DNA from: Nitratiruptor sp. SB155-2
GTDB lineage: Bacteria; Campylobacterota; Campylobacteria; Campylobacterales; Nitratiruptoraceae
NCBI RefSeq assembly: GCF_000010325.1
Contig: NC_009662.1
Location: 516,501-580,500, forward strand
Direction: 5' to 3'
DNA length: 64,000 bases
Notes under the pieces: generated by a model
Told to the model about the DNA's origin: nothing
The model's database searches: none
What the model saw: the letters and a program-made list of their open reading frames with translations, nothing else
Shown here: positions 8,947-18,898 of the stretch, piece after piece
How positions within the stretch are numbered: position 1 is the first letter of the stretch
How the letters are laid out: every line of letters starts with the position of its first letter
Program-made: the position numbers and the translations under genes

Positions 8947-9279
8947 GTGGAACTCGTAGAAAAAGAGGGAAAGTTTTGGCCACAGGTCGATTTTGAAGCC
9001 GGAGTGGAGGCGGCATCATTTGGGAGTTGTCCGGTGTGCCAGGCTGATGTGGTGGAGTATCCATTGAGTTACGGATGTAGTAGATGGGAAGAGGGGTGCG
9101 AATTTGCTATTTTCAAAAATGCCATTAGTCGGTTTGGCGGGAAAGAGCTTACGAAAAAGCAGGTAAAAGAGCTCCTGCAAAAAGGAAAAACAGAAGTATA
9201 CATACGAAGATTTGGTAAAAAAACGAGGAAAGTTGAACTCCTTGTTGATGAGGTGTACGGCTGTAAAGTCTTATTTTGA
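8947..9279 (+). pseudogene. topoisomerase-type zinc-finger protein, C-terminal part after the TGA
   Basis: This frame is contiguous and in phase with 8719-8946. The first residues (VELVEKEG, KFWPQVDFE) complete the first module, and a second C4 finger follows (CPVC, YGCSRWEEGCEF) with the same linker and strand pattern (RKVELLVDE). Aligning the two modules puts the TGA opposite a lysine, consistent with CGA (Arg) to TGA, or TGG to TGA. The GTG at 8947 could start translation, but no ribosome site precedes it. The protein might bind nucleic acid; that is inferred from the finger type only. Confidence 0.6.
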
Positions 9280-9316
9280 AAATGCTACAATTTGCAAAAA
9301 AATTGAAGGAGGCACA

Positions 9317-11269
9317 ATGCCCAATTTTCCAGAATTTAGAGTAACTGATGAAAATTTAGACAAACAAAAAGAGCTTGTGCTGCGAACCATCGAAGAAAAT
9401 AGGAAAAAGATCGAAGAACTTTTGAATATGGAGCCAAAAACATATGAAAACTTCGTGCGGCCACTGCAATTGATGGAAGAGAAGCTAGGGTTTTATTTTA
9501 GCCCCGTTTCCCATCTAAATTATGTAAAGAACTCTCCTAAAACGGAAGAAATATATAACGCTTTGTTACCGGAACTGAGCCGTTATCACACAGAACTTGG
9601 ACAAAACGAGAAGATTTACGAAGCTCTAAAGCAGATTTTAGAAGAAGATCTGGCGCCAGAGCAAAGAAAAGTGGTTGAAGATATGATCATAGAGTTTGAG
9701 CTCAGTGGCGTAGCACTGGGGAAAAGTGCGAAAGAGGAGCTCAAAGCGATCAATATCAAACTGAGTGAGCTTACCAGCAGTTTTGGACAAAATCTTCTTA
9801 AAGCCACCGATGCCTATGAGATGATTGTAAGCAAAAGTGATGTAGAAGGAATGCCGGAAAGTCTCAAAGAGGCTGCAAAGTGTGAAGAGGGATACAGGTT
9901 TACTCTCAAACAGCCAAGCTATATCGCCTATATGACCTATGGGCCAAACAGGGAAAAAAGAGAAGAACTTTACAAAGCTTATGTGACAAGAGCACCTGAA
10001 AACGAGGCTTTAATAGATGAGATTTTAGCCCTTCGCCATAAAAAAGCAAGACTTTTGGGGTTTGAGAACTATGCCGAGTTAAGTCTTGAAACAAAAATGG
10101 CTGCTTCACCTGAGGAAGTAGTCTCATTTTTAAAAGATTTGGCACAAAAAAGCAAACTTCAGGCAAAAAAAGAGTTTGAAGCACTGCAAGCTTTTGCAAA
10201 AGAGCAGGGTGCTAAGTACGATTTGAAGGCTTTCGATATAGCCTACTGGAGTGAGAGACTCAAAAAGGCAAAGTATGATATCGATGATGAGGAGTATAAA
10301 CCCTATTTTGAAAAAGATGCTACAGTCAACGGTCTTTTTACCTTTTTGCATAAACTTTTTAAGTTAGAGTTTCAAGAGATCGATACGCCCGTTTGGCACG
10401 AAAGCGTCAAATGTTATGAGATATCTTTGCCAAACAGGCTTGTTGGAAGGCTCTATGTGGATCTGGAGGCCAGAGAAGGCAAAAGAGGCGGAGCATGGAT
10501 GGATGAGTGGGTGAGTCACCATATTGATCAAAAAGGTGAAGTGGTATATCCCGTTGCTTACATAGTGGCAAATTTCGCACCTGCAACGAAAACCACTCCA
10601 AGTCTTTTGCGTCCTGATGATATTGTTACGCTCTTTCATGAGATGGGCCATGCACTGCATCATCTACTCAGTGAAGTGAGTGAACCTGCGGTCAGTGGCA
10701 TAGCCGGCGTCGAGTGGGATGCAGTGGAATTTCCTAGCCAGTTCCTGGAGAATTTTGCCTATGAAGAAGAGGTTTTACATCTTTTTGCAAAACATTACAA
10801 AACGGGTGAGCCACTCCCTAAAGCAATGATTGAGCGACTCAAAAAAGCCAAAAACTTTCAAAGTGCCATGGCAATGGTTCGCCAGCTTGAATTTGGTCTT
10901 TTTGATATGCTGGTGCATATGGATTGGCCAGTAGATGTGCAACAAGTACTGGATGAGGTACGAGAAGAGGTGAGCGTTGTTCCAACGCCGCCATACAACA
11001 AATTCCAGTGGGGTTTCAGCCACATCTTTGCCGGTGGATACGCGGCGGGATACTATAGCTACAAATGGGCCGAAGTTTTAAGCGCCGATGCCTTTTTTAT
11101 GTTTGTGGACAACGGGATTTATAACGATGAGATTGCCGAGAGTTATCTGCAAGAGATCCTTTGCAAAGGAGGAAGCCGACCGGCGCTGGAAAGCTTCAAA
11201 GCTTTTGCGGGAAGAACACCAAAAAGCGAAGCACTACTTAAGCTTTGCGGGATAGAATCAGAAGCGTAA
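9317..11269 (+). CDS. M3-family zinc oligopeptidase (oligopeptidase A / PrlC-like)
   Basis: This 650-residue soluble metallopeptidase carries HEMGH at 441-445, the zinc-binding and catalytic HExxH motif, with the third ligand expected about 25 residues later in VEFPSQFLENF. The N-terminal helical half and C-terminal catalytic half fit the M3A family, which degrades short peptides in the cytoplasm. I chose the ATG at 9317 for its AAGGAGG ribosome site; the open frame extends upstream into the zinc-finger gene without a start signal. Its 3' end overlaps the convergent panE-like gene by 12 bases. Confidence 0.9.
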   Translation: MPNFPEFRVTDENLDKQKELVLRTIEENRKKIEELLNMEPKTYENFVRPLQLMEEKLGFYFSPVSHLNYVKNSPKTEEIYNALLPELSRYHTELGQNEKIYEALKQILEEDLAPEQRKVVEDMIIEFELSGVALGKSAKEELKAINIKLSELTSSFGQNLLKATDAYEMIVSKSDVEGMPESLKEAAKCEEGYRFTLKQPSYIAYMTYGPNREKREELYKAYVTRAPENEALIDEILALRHKKARLLGFENYAELSLETKMAASPEEVVSFLKDLAQKSKLQAKKEFEALQAFAKEQGAKYDLKAFDIAYWSERLKKAKYDIDDEEYKPYFEKDATVNGLFTFLHKLFKLEFQEIDTPVWHESVKCYEISLPNRLVGRLYVDLEAREGKRGGAWMDEWVSHHIDQKGEVVYPVAYIVANFAPATKTTPSLLRPDDIVTLFHEMGHALHHLLSEVSEPAVSGIAGVEWDAVEFPSQFLENFAYEEEVLHLFAKHYKTGEPLPKAMIERLKKAKNFQSAMAMVRQLEFGLFDMLVHMDWPVDVQQVLDEVREEVSVVPTPPYNKFQWGFSHIFAGGYAAGYYSYKWAEVLSADAFFMFVDNGIYNDEIAESYLQEILCKGGSRPALESFKAFAGRTPKSEALLKLCGIESEA

Positions 11270-12103
11270 CTGTAACTCTCTATAGATTTTGGCAATATTC
11301 CCCGTTGGCATCTTTTGGGCTAAAAAGCCCAAAAGGTTGTCCAGTTCCCCTTTTCGGCCTTTTTCAAAATCGAGCTGCAGTGATGTTTTCGCATTGGTTG
11401 GAGATTTCTGTAAAAGGTCGATTGCTTTTTGGATATCATCTTCATCTAGTGCAACTCCTTCGTTTCGAGCAACGTGAACAATCTCTTCCAAAATGGACCG
11501 GAACTCCTCTAGATGATGCGACACAATCTCTCCAAATGTTTGGTTGTAGTATGTCGCAAGAGCAGCAGTGGCAGCGATAAATAGATACTTTTGCCAAACT
11601 GCTTTTTCTATGTTTTCAGGAGTTTGTGTTTTGATACCGGCTTTTTCGAAATACGCTTTAAGTGACTGGGTGGTTTCGTTGATGTTTTCGAAAACTACCA
11701 TGGCGCCTTTGCCTTTTACTTCTATTGATCCATCATTTTGCTTGTTGGAAATGATATAGACCGCTCCATGGATGACCGTGGCAGCAAAATGTTTTTTTAG
11801 AAGAATATAGGGTAAAACTCCGTTTAAAAGTGGTAGAACAACACTCTTTTCGTCTATATTTTTTTCTATTTTTTTCATTTTTTCCAGCAAAACGTTGCTT
11901 TTTGTTGCAACGATAACAACATCGTATCGTTTCTCTTTTGGAGGTGTTGCGCAGATAGGAATATCGTATTTAGTGATTGTGTCTTGCTCTTTTATCACTA
12001 CTTCATTCGTTGAATCGCTAATGAGATCTACACTGCATATTGGTGATAGTTTTGCCGCTATATATCCTCCTACGCCTCCCCCGCCAAGAATTGCTATATT
12101 CAC
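11258..12103 (-). CDS. panE: ketopantoate reductase (2-dehydropantoate 2-reductase)
   Basis: This 281-residue protein starts with a dinucleotide-binding motif (GGGGVGGYIA, about 7-16) and has the ApbA/PanE layout: an N-terminal NADPH Rossmann domain and a C-terminal helical domain with the conserved lysine region (KAVWQKYLFIAA) and TSLQLDFEKGRKGELD. PanE reduces 2-dehydropantoate to pantoate for coenzyme A synthesis. The start overlaps the fadD-like stop by four bases, so it is the last gene of a fadL-fadD-panE unit, which pairs CoA supply with acyl-CoA formation. Some family members act on other 2-oxoacids. Confidence 0.88.
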   Translation of the reverse strand: MNIAILGGGGVGGYIAAKLSPICSVDLISDSTNEVVIKEQDTITKYDIPICATPPKEKRYDVVIVATKSNVLLEKMKKIEKNIDEKSVVLPLLNGVLPYILLKKHFAATVIHGAVYIISNKQNDGSIEVKGKGAMVVFENINETTQSLKAYFEKAGIKTQTPENIEKAVWQKYLFIAATAALATYYNQTFGEIVSHHLEEFRSILEEIVHVARNEGVALDEDDIQKAIDLLQKSPTNAKTSLQLDFEKGRKGELDNLLGFLAQKMPTGNIAKIYRELQLRF

Positions 12104-13653
12104 TCTTTTTCCTTTTGCAATCTCTCTTTTAGTACACGTTTGAGTACTTTACCTGTTGCATTTTTTGGAAGTTCGTCGACTATATAGACCGATCTTGGCA
12201 CTTTGAAGTTTGCAAGATGCTCTTTGAGGTAGCGTTTGATCTCGTTTTCACTGATTTTTTCCCCATCCTCAAGTTCCACATAAGCTACCGGAACCTCTCC
12301 GCTCTTTTCATCTTTGATGCCGATGACGGCCGCTGCTTTGATATGAGGGTTGTTCATTAAAACTTCTTCAATTTCTCTAGGATAGATGTTGATGCCTTTT
12401 GAGATGATGAGATCTTTTTTCCTATCGACGATGTAAATAAACCCCTCATCATCCATATAGCCTAGATCTCCCGTTTTGAGCCAACCGTTGACGATCGTTT
12501 CAGCAGTGGCTTCAGGACGTTTCCAGTAGCCCTGCATGACATTGTCGCCTTTGACGATAATCTCGCCAACTTCTCCTCTAGAAAGCTCAACCATATCTTC
12601 ATCCACGATCTTGACTTCAACTCCAGGAAGTGCCGGACCTACCGATTTTGGTTTTTGTTTATTGGGAAGATTGACTGCAACCACAGGGGAGCATTCGCTC
12701 AGTCCATACCCTTCCAAAAGTTTTCCTTTTTTAAACTTGCTTTGAAAGCGTTTCAAGGTATCTTCCGGCAATGCTGCAGCGCCGCTGACATAATATTTGA
12801 CTTTATTGAACCAGTGGAAATACCAAGGAAGTTTTGCTTTGGAAAGTGCGTTATAGACATCGGGTACACCTGTAAAAATGGTAACTCTTTTTAAAAGCAG
12901 TTGCTTGATGATATTGGAAAATGGCATGATGGAGCGAATAATGACTACGGGTGAACCAAAATAGAGGGGCATTAAAACAGTAACCGTTAGCGTAAAAGAG
13001 TGAAACATTGGTAGATAGACGATGAACCGATCTTTGGGTGTTATGGTCAGAAGCCTTTCGACACCTAAAATATTGGAAAAGATGTTTCTATAAGAGAGCA
13101 TCGCCCCTTTTGGCTTTCCTGTGGTCCCGGAAGTATAGATGATCACAGCCGTATCGTCGATATCTACATGCTGATTCAGTTTTTCATGACTTTCCAGGCT
13201 CTCTAGTATTTCGGAAAAAGCGATATTGTTTTCATCAAGCCCTTGATATTCCCCTTCCCATACAATCTTTTGTACATTGGTAGTTTCCAAAACATTACGA
13301 AGCTCTTTAGCGTACTTGGCACTTGCTGCAAGGAGTTTCGCGTCACTGTCATTGAGGATGAAAGTGATTTCATCCTCTTTTAAAAAATTATTGATAGGAA
13401 CGGGGATCGCTCCTAGTTTTTGCGCAGCGAGAAGTGTGATGATGAACTCAAGAGAATTCGCCATAATAATGGCAACTTTTTCCTCTTTCTGTACCCCCAT
13501 AAGCTCCATAAATCGTGCAAGCGTATCGATTTTTAATAGAAGTCTATGGAACGTGATTTTGCGCTCATCTATAAAGTAGGCTACACTTTTAGGCCTTTTT
13601 GTCGCGTGTTCTTTCACAATCTCATAGAAATTGTTATATCGGTAATCGAACAT
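12100..13653 (-). CDS. fadD: long-chain fatty acid--CoA ligase
   Basis: This 517-residue AMP-forming acyl-CoA synthetase has the P-loop-like A3 motif YTSGTTGKPKGAM (173-185), the A5 motif GYGLSECSPV, the A7 motif WLKTGDLGYMD, the A8 hinge DRKKDLI and the A10 catalytic lysine near PKNATGK at the C-terminus. It activates fatty acids in the cytoplasm. The gene lies nine bases after the FadL-like porin gene and overlaps panE, giving an uptake-activation module. A full beta-oxidation set is not visible in the window, so the acyl-CoA may feed lipid synthesis instead. Confidence 0.92.
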   Translation of the reverse strand: MFDYRYNNFYEIVKEHATKRPKSVAYFIDERKITFHRLLLKIDTLARFMELMGVQKEEKVAIIMANSLEFIITLLAAQKLGAIPVPINNFLKEDEITFILNDSDAKLLAASAKYAKELRNVLETTNVQKIVWEGEYQGLDENNIAFSEILESLESHEKLNQHVDIDDTAVIIYTSGTTGKPKGAMLSYRNIFSNILGVERLLTITPKDRFIVYLPMFHSFTLTVTVLMPLYFGSPVVIIRSIMPFSNIIKQLLLKRVTIFTGVPDVYNALSKAKLPWYFHWFNKVKYYVSGAAALPEDTLKRFQSKFKKGKLLEGYGLSECSPVVAVNLPNKQKPKSVGPALPGVEVKIVDEDMVELSRGEVGEIIVKGDNVMQGYWKRPEATAETIVNGWLKTGDLGYMDDEGFIYIVDRKKDLIISKGINIYPREIEEVLMNNPHIKAAAVIGIKDEKSGEVPVAYVELEDGEKISENEIKRYLKEHLANFKVPRSVYIVDELPKNATGKVLKRVLKERLQKEKE

Positions 13654-13661
13654 CGAATTCC

Positions 13662-14873
13662 TTAAAATTTATAGTTCAGTGAGAGATTGAGCAGCTGTGC
13701 CGCAACGCCATCTCCAAAAGTTCCAACGATTCCATTTTTGTTCTCTCCAAGAGAAAGAGTTCGTCCGATTTTATAGTCTGCAAGATAGGAGATTCCAAGT
13801 TTCAAATCCTTTTGTATTTCATAGAGAGCTCCAAGAGAAAAAACGATCGCATCACTATCAGGGAGCTCATATCCTAGGGTTTGGGCTGGAATCGGTGCTT
13901 GGTCATAAGCGATACCATACATAGTGGTCAATTTTGCACTGTTTTTATATGTCAAACCCAAGCGGAACGTGTTGGTATCATCCCAGTTTTTTTCAGAAAC
14001 GACAGTCGGTACAGTAGGGTCTTCGAATGTCATAATGAGCTTCTCATAACTGCTCCAAAAGGTTCGCTCATACACAAACTCGACTGTTGCCTTTTCGTTC
14101 ACTTCAACTGCCGCTGCCAAAGCAAGAGTTGCCGGAAGGGGAACTTCGGTACGACCTTTCGTTTTTGTCGTCCCGTTATGAACCACATTTCCTTTCTCTT
14201 TGAGATCGATTTTTGAATTGAACGTAGCTGCAAGGGTAAGACCTTCTAATCTGTACGTGGCAGCCAGTTCATAGCCGTATCGCGTCTGAATATCGCCATC
14301 CATATCGTATGTGCCTAGTACAGGATGATCGAATCTGATTTTGCCGTCGGTAAATACAACCCGGATGCCACCGCCAACTGCGAAATTCTCATTGACAAGG
14401 TAACTAAAACTCGGCATCACCTGAGCAGTTCTTAGGGTAAATTCCCTTGCGCTCCAAGTTTGTGGTGCTTTGTCCCACTTTTTGGCAAAACCGGCAGGTG
14501 TTGTGACACTCATACCAAATCGAAATTTTCCAAACTTTTGGCTGACATAATGGAAATGAGGAATAAGATATTGTTGAGACTGGCTTTTTGCAGATGCGGG
14601 GATTAAAGTAGGAGGAGGTCCCGGATTTGTCACTTGTTGCCCATCAAAATCGACTTTTGAAAGATACGCACCTGTAAAACTGAGCTCCATATAGTTTGCA
14701 TCATCCATAAAAGCCATATTGGCCGGGTTGAAGTAAGCAGCATCAGCATCTTTCGGTGCTGCAACGTAGGCTCCGGCAAGTGCGATGCTCCTGGCAGACT
14801 GTTCTGGAATTTTATAGGCTGCACCAAAAGCGAGTATTGAGGCACTTCCAACTGCTAGAACGATTTTCTTCAT
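13662..14873 (-). CDS. fadL: FadL/OmpP1-type outer-membrane transporter
   Basis: This 403-residue protein has a signal peptide (MKKIVLAVGSASILAFGAAY) followed by the FadL-family start region (SARSIALAGAYVA and YFNPANMAF) and beta-barrel strands, ending in LNYKF. FadL proteins let long-chain fatty acids or other hydrophobic molecules cross the outer membrane. I chose ATG 14873 because AAAGG precedes it at a proper distance; the longer frame (14888) has no ribosome site. It is the first gene of a unit with the acyl-CoA ligase. Confidence 0.88.
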   Translation of the reverse strand: MKKIVLAVGSASILAFGAAYKIPEQSARSIALAGAYVAAPKDADAAYFNPANMAFMDDANYMELSFTGAYLSKVDFDGQQVTNPGPPPTLIPASAKSQSQQYLIPHFHYVSQKFGKFRFGMSVTTPAGFAKKWDKAPQTWSAREFTLRTAQVMPSFSYLVNENFAVGGGIRVVFTDGKIRFDHPVLGTYDMDGDIQTRYGYELAATYRLEGLTLAATFNSKIDLKEKGNVVHNGTTKTKGRTEVPLPATLALAAAVEVNEKATVEFVYERTFWSSYEKLIMTFEDPTVPTVVSEKNWDDTNTFRLGLTYKNSAKLTTMYGIAYDQAPIPAQTLGYELPDSDAIVFSLGALYEIQKDLKLGISYLADYKIGRTLSLGENKNGIVGTFGDGVAAQLLNLSLNYKF

Positions 14874-14983
14874 GGTTGAACCTTTCATTGTTGTTGTAAA
14901 ATTTATCCGATTGTAACAAAGGTTTCGATAAACTTAATTTAATGTAGTACAATTTAAAAAAATATAATAATGAAGGTGTGCAG
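14874..14983. promoter_or_regulatory. divergent promoter region between fadL and the cyclophilin gene
   Basis: This 110-base AT-rich spacer has a plus-strand TATAAT at 14963-14968, about 15 bases before the cyclophilin ATG. Weak half-site repeats (TTGTTGT and TTGTAACAA) lie near fadL; I cannot assign an operator with confidence. Confidence 0.5.
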
Positions 14984-15493
14984 ATGATTAACATTTTTGG
15001 AAAAAAATTAAAAACGTATGACTTGAGTGATGTTCAAAAGTATCAATGGGCCCATATCAAGGTTAAGGATAAAGGCGATATCTGGATCAAACTCTTTCCC
15101 GAAGAGGTTCCAAATACGGTAGCGAACTTTGCTCATTTGGCAAACAGTGGATTTTACGATGGACTCACGTTTCACAGAGTCATCAAAGGTTTCATGGCAC
15201 AAGGTGGATGTCCTGAAGGAACGGGCAGGGGAGGACCAGGTTGGGCGATAGCGTGTGAAACAGATAAAAATGTACATAAACATAAGCGTGGAGCAATTTC
15301 TATGGCCCATGCGGGAAAAGATACGGGAGGTAGCCAGTTTTTTATCTGTTTCGTGGACTGTCCCCATTTAGATGGCGTTCATACCGTATTTGGACAGATT
15401 CCGGAAGATGATGCCGAGTCTCTCATGACACTCGATATGATTGATCAAAACGATATCATGGAAAAAGTGGAAGTGAAAGAGGATAGAGACTAG
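14984..15493 (+). CDS. cyclophilin-type peptidyl-prolyl isomerase
   Basis: This 169-residue cytoplasmic protein has the cyclophilin signatures [37 protein letters not shown] and GGSQFFICF. It catalyses cis-trans isomerisation of proline peptide bonds. There is no signal peptide. The ATG at 14984 follows GAAGGTG; a GTG at 14978 is the alternative. It directly abuts nadE, whose ATG begins right after its stop. Confidence 0.92.
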   Translation: MINIFGKKLKTYDLSDVQKYQWAHIKVKDKGDIWIKLFPEEVPNTVANFAHLANSGFYDGLTFHRVIKGFMAQGGCPEGTGRGGPGWAIACETDKNVHKHKRGAISMAHAGKDTGGSQFFICFVDCPHLDGVHTVFGQIPEDDAESLMTLDMIDQNDIMEKVEVKEDRD

Positions 15494-17374
15494 ATGTTTG
15501 GATTTATCCGTGTTGCTGCCATTTCGCCAAAGCTCTTTTTAGCCGATATAGAAGCAAATACAAAGCATATCTGTTCGCTTATTCAGTCGCAAAAAGAGGT
15601 GGCGATTACTCTTTTCCCTGAGCTTTGTATCACCGGATATACGATGGGTGATCTCTTTTTTCAAGAGATTGTGCACCAAAAGATATTGGAGGCGCTTGAA
15701 GAGATCAAAAAGTGTGTGATGGATGGCGTGGTTATTGTAGGAGCCCCCCTTTGGTACAAAGAGAGGCTCTATAACTGTGCAGTAGTCATGCAAAATCAAA
15801 AAATTGTAGGCATTGTTCCAAAAAGCTATCTAGCAAACTACCGGGAATTTTATGAAAAACGGTGGTTTCATAGCGGCAAAGATATAAAAGGTGCCACACT
15901 GCTTGATGTCCCATTTGGAACAGATCTTCTTTTTCGCTATAAAGAACTCTGTTTTGGCCTAGAGATTTGCGAAGATCTCTGGACGCTCACTCCTCCATCT
16001 TTTACTATGGCTGCGGCTGGAGCAAATGTGATATTCAACCTCTCAGCCAGTGATGAGCTTGTTGGAAAGCATGCTTATAGAAAAGAGCTTGTGAAAACAC
16101 AGAGTGCCAGGATTGTCGGAGCCTATGTCTATGCCAGTAGTGGTGTTGGTGAAAGCAGTAGTGATCTTTGTTACAGCGGAGCTACCATTATTGCAGAAAA
16201 TGGATCGATTCTGGCCGAAGGGGAACGATTTGTTTTTGATGATGTGGTAACAATAGCCGATATCGATATTGAAAAACTGAAAATTTTACGCCAAAGTGAG
16301 ACAAGTTTCGGTGATGCGGATGTGCAAAATTTTCGAGAAGTTGCGCTTTCGCCCCTTCCTGAGACAAAAGATGTAAAAAGACCATATAATCCACACCCTT
16401 TCGTTCCTCCTAAAAATATGAGAGAGGAAGTGTGCCATGAAATTTTTTCTATCCAATCTTCTGCCCTCGCTCGAAGAGTGATGCATATAGCAAAAGAGAC
16501 GAAACTGGTTATTGGTGTCAGTGGAGGGCTTGATTCCACCTTGGCGTTGTTAGTCTGTGCAAAAGTGTGTGAGATTTTACAAAAACCGTACTCTGATATC
16601 GTAGGCGTTTCCATGCCTGGATTTGGAACGACAGATGCAACGAAAAAGAGTGCACGAAAGCTCTGTGAAGCGATTGGGGTAACATACAAACAGATCGATA
16701 TAACAAAAAGTGTTTTACGACACTTCGAAGATATCGATCACGATCCCGATATTTGTGATGTAACCTATGAGAATGCTCAGGCAAGAGAGAGAACGCAGAT
16801 CTTGATGGATTTGGCCAATGAAGTGGGCGGTATTGTCATAGGGACTGGGGATCTGAGTGAAATCGCTCTTGGCTTTGCTACCTACAATGGCGATCATATG
16901 GCCATGTACAATGTCAATGCCGGTGTACCAAAAACCCTCGTTCGCTATGTGATAGAGTGGGTGGCAATGCAGCAAACAGATATAACGCAAATACTTCTTG
17001 AAATTATCAATCGTCCGGTGTCTCCGGAGTTGCTTCCAGCCAAAAATGGCAAAATAACTCAAAAGACGGAAGATATCATAGGACCTTATGAACTCCATGA
17101 CTTTTTCCTCTACCATTTTTTAAAATATGGAGCAGAACCTAAGAAGATCGTTGCAATGGCAAAGGTAGCGTTTGAAGAAAAATATGATGAATGTATGATC
17201 AAAAAATGGCTAAAGCTCTTTTTAAAACGCTTCTTTGCCAACCAGTTCAAACGAAATGCGATGCCAGATGGCGTTAAAGTTGGTACGATAGCTCTTTCTC
17301 CAAGAGGGGATTGGCGTATGCCAAGCGATGCAAATGTAAAAATCTGGTTGCATGAATTGGGGGATGAATGCTAG
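15494..17374 (+). CDS. nadE: glutamine-hydrolysing NAD+ synthase
   Basis: This 626-residue two-domain enzyme has an N-terminal nitrilase-type glutaminase with the Glu-Lys-Cys set visible as Glu43 (LFPELCITGYT), a lysine near 110 (VPKSYLANYREFYEK) and Cys159 (GLEICEDLW). The C-terminal NAD synthase carries the pyrophosphatase loop SGGLDSTLA near 342-350. It converts nicotinate adenine dinucleotide to NAD+ using glutamine. This is the long form, whereas several Campylobacterota have the short ammonia-dependent NadE. It ends overlapping queH. Confidence 0.93.
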   Translation: MFGFIRVAAISPKLFLADIEANTKHICSLIQSQKEVAITLFPELCITGYTMGDLFFQEIVHQKILEALEEIKKCVMDGVVIVGAPLWYKERLYNCAVVMQNQKIVGIVPKSYLANYREFYEKRWFHSGKDIKGATLLDVPFGTDLLFRYKELCFGLEICEDLWTLTPPSFTMAAAGANVIFNLSASDELVGKHAYRKELVKTQSARIVGAYVYASSGVGESSSDLCYSGATIIAENGSILAEGERFVFDDVVTIADIDIEKLKILRQSETSFGDADVQNFREVALSPLPETKDVKRPYNPHPFVPPKNMREEVCHEIFSIQSSALARRVMHIAKETKLVIGVSGGLDSTLALLVCAKVCEILQKPYSDIVGVSMPGFGTTDATKKSARKLCEAIGVTYKQIDITKSVLRHFEDIDHDPDICDVTYENAQARERTQILMDLANEVGGIVIGTGDLSEIALGFATYNGDHMAMYNVNAGVPKTLVRYVIEWVAMQQTDITQILLEIINRPVSPELLPAKNGKITQKTEDIIGPYELHDFFLYHFLKYGAEPKKIVAMAKVAFEEKYDECMIKKWLKLFLKRFFANQFKRNAMPDGVKVGTIALSPRGDWRMPSDANVKIWLHELGDEC

Positions 17375-18450
17375 TGCATATCTGTTGCAGTGTGGATAGT
17401 CACTTTTTTTTGGAAAAATTGAAAGAGAAATATCCCGATGAGAAGCTTATCGGATTTTTTTATGATCCGAACATTCATCCTTACAGTGAGTACAAACTGC
17501 GTCTATTGGATGTGGAGCGAAGCTGTAAGAAACTCGGTATCGAGCTGATTGAGGGAGAATACGATTACGAGTCGTGGCTGCAGGCGGTGCGAGGTTTGGA
17601 GAACGAGCCTGAAAAGGGAGAGCGGTGCAAAGTCTGTTTTGATAAAAGGCTGCAAAGAGCCGCACAAAAGGCAAAAGAGATAGGAGAAAAGCGATATACG
17701 ACAACTTTGCTTGTCAGTCCTCTCAAATCTCAAGAACAGCTCAAGCAAAGTGGTGCGGAAGTTGATCAAAAACTCGGAACGGAGTTTGTGTTCGTGGATT
17801 TTCGCTCTTTTGGCGGGACACAACAACAGGCCAAAGTGACAAAAGAGCAGCAGCTCTACAGGCAAGATTATTGTGGTTGCCTCTTTGGGCTTTCCCAGCA
17901 AAGAGCACATCAGCAAGTGATGATGGCTGAGATGATTGAACCGATTACCAGACAGATACTTCCAGGATCTATCAATGAACGATTGCAGATGTATCAAAAA
18001 AGAGTGGAATTGGAAGAGCAAGGGATTGGATATAAGATCGTACGAAAGCGTTTTTTGAACTATCGATTGCTGAGAGCTTTTGTAAGAATTGAGAAAGAGG
18101 TGGTTCCAAGTTATATATTGAGCTACTCCCATCTTCGAAGAGATTTTGCCAAGGCTAAGATAGAAGAGATTATCGATGGTATTGGATATGCCAACAGAGA
18201 TGAAATAAAAATAGTAGATCTTGATTATATCAATAGATACATGGAAAAACCATTTTCAAATGTAAAAGAGCTTGCATTCCGAGGTTTACCATGGCAGTTG
18301 GAACAAAAAATCCGATTTGATATTGAAGGATTCGCGAACAGTTTGTCTCCTATTGTTGTTTTAGATAAAATTCCAGATAAAAAGTTTGAGATATATATAG
18401 AAGCACAAAGCTATAAAGATGTAAAAGAGACTCTTGTCATAAAGGATTGA
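17368..18450 (+). CDS. queH: epoxyqueuosine reductase QueH, extended form
   Basis: This 360-residue protein has the DUF208/QueH cysteine set: Cys6-Cys7 (HICCSVDS), Cys87 and Cys90 (RCKVC), Cys169 and Cys171 (YCGC). QueH carries an iron-sulfur cluster and makes queuosine, the modified base at position 34 of certain tRNAs, from epoxyqueuosine. The catalytic unit occupies about the first 190 residues. The remaining 170 residues form a charged extension without a motif I recognise. The ATG overlaps the nadE stop by seven bases. Confidence 0.87.
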   Translation: MLVHICCSVDSHFFLEKLKEKYPDEKLIGFFYDPNIHPYSEYKLRLLDVERSCKKLGIELIEGEYDYESWLQAVRGLENEPEKGERCKVCFDKRLQRAAQKAKEIGEKRYTTTLLVSPLKSQEQLKQSGAEVDQKLGTEFVFVDFRSFGGTQQQAKVTKEQQLYRQDYCGCLFGLSQQRAHQQVMMAEMIEPITRQILPGSINERLQMYQKRVELEEQGIGYKIVRKRFLNYRLLRAFVRIEKEVVPSYILSYSHLRRDFAKAKIEEIIDGIGYANRDEIKIVDLDYINRYMEKPFSNVKELAFRGLPWQLEQKIRFDIEGFANSLSPIVVLDKIPDKKFEIYIEAQSYKDVKETLVIKD

Positions 18451-18451
18451 G

Positions 18452-18898
18452 ATGCTAGATGTTGTAGAAATTCAGAAGATTCTTCCCCACAGATACCCTT
18501 TTTTGCTAGTCGATAGAGTTGTGGAGCTGGAAAAGGGGAAAAGCGTCAAGGCATACAAAAATGTGAGTATTTCTGAACCTGTTTTTGAGGGGCATTTCCC
18601 GGGTCATCCAATCTATCCAGGCGTTATGATCATAGAGGGAATGGCACAAGCCGGAGGCGTTTTGGCATTTCTGAGTAGCTCTGAAGAGGAGCAAGAGGCG
18701 GCAAAAGATAAAGTGGTCTATTTCATGAGTATCGACAAAGCAAAGTTTCGCAATCCTGTAAGACCCGGAGACAAGCTCGAATACCATTTGGAAGTTATCA
18801 AACATCGCGGCTCCATCTGGGTACTCGATGGGAAAGCCTATGTGGATGGGAATTTGGTTGCCGAAGCAGAGCTTAAAGCAATGATTGTGGATAAGTAA
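18452..18898 (+). CDS. fabZ: 3-hydroxyacyl-ACP dehydratase FabZ
   Basis: This 148-residue hot-dog-fold enzyme has the catalytic histidine in [14 protein letters not shown] and the glutamate in [10 protein letters not shown]. FabZ dehydrates beta-hydroxyacyl-ACP in fatty acid synthesis. Its stop overlaps the lpxA start by one base (TAATG), the common fabZ-lpxA coupling that shares 3-hydroxyacyl-ACP between membrane lipid and lipid A synthesis. Confidence 0.95.
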   Translation: MLDVVEIQKILPHRYPFLLVDRVVELEKGKSVKAYKNVSISEPVFEGHFPGHPIYPGVMIIEGMAQAGGVLAFLSSSEEEQEAAKDKVVYFMSIDKAKFRNPVRPGDKLEYHLEVIKHRGSIWVLDGKAYVDGNLVAEAELKAMIVDK

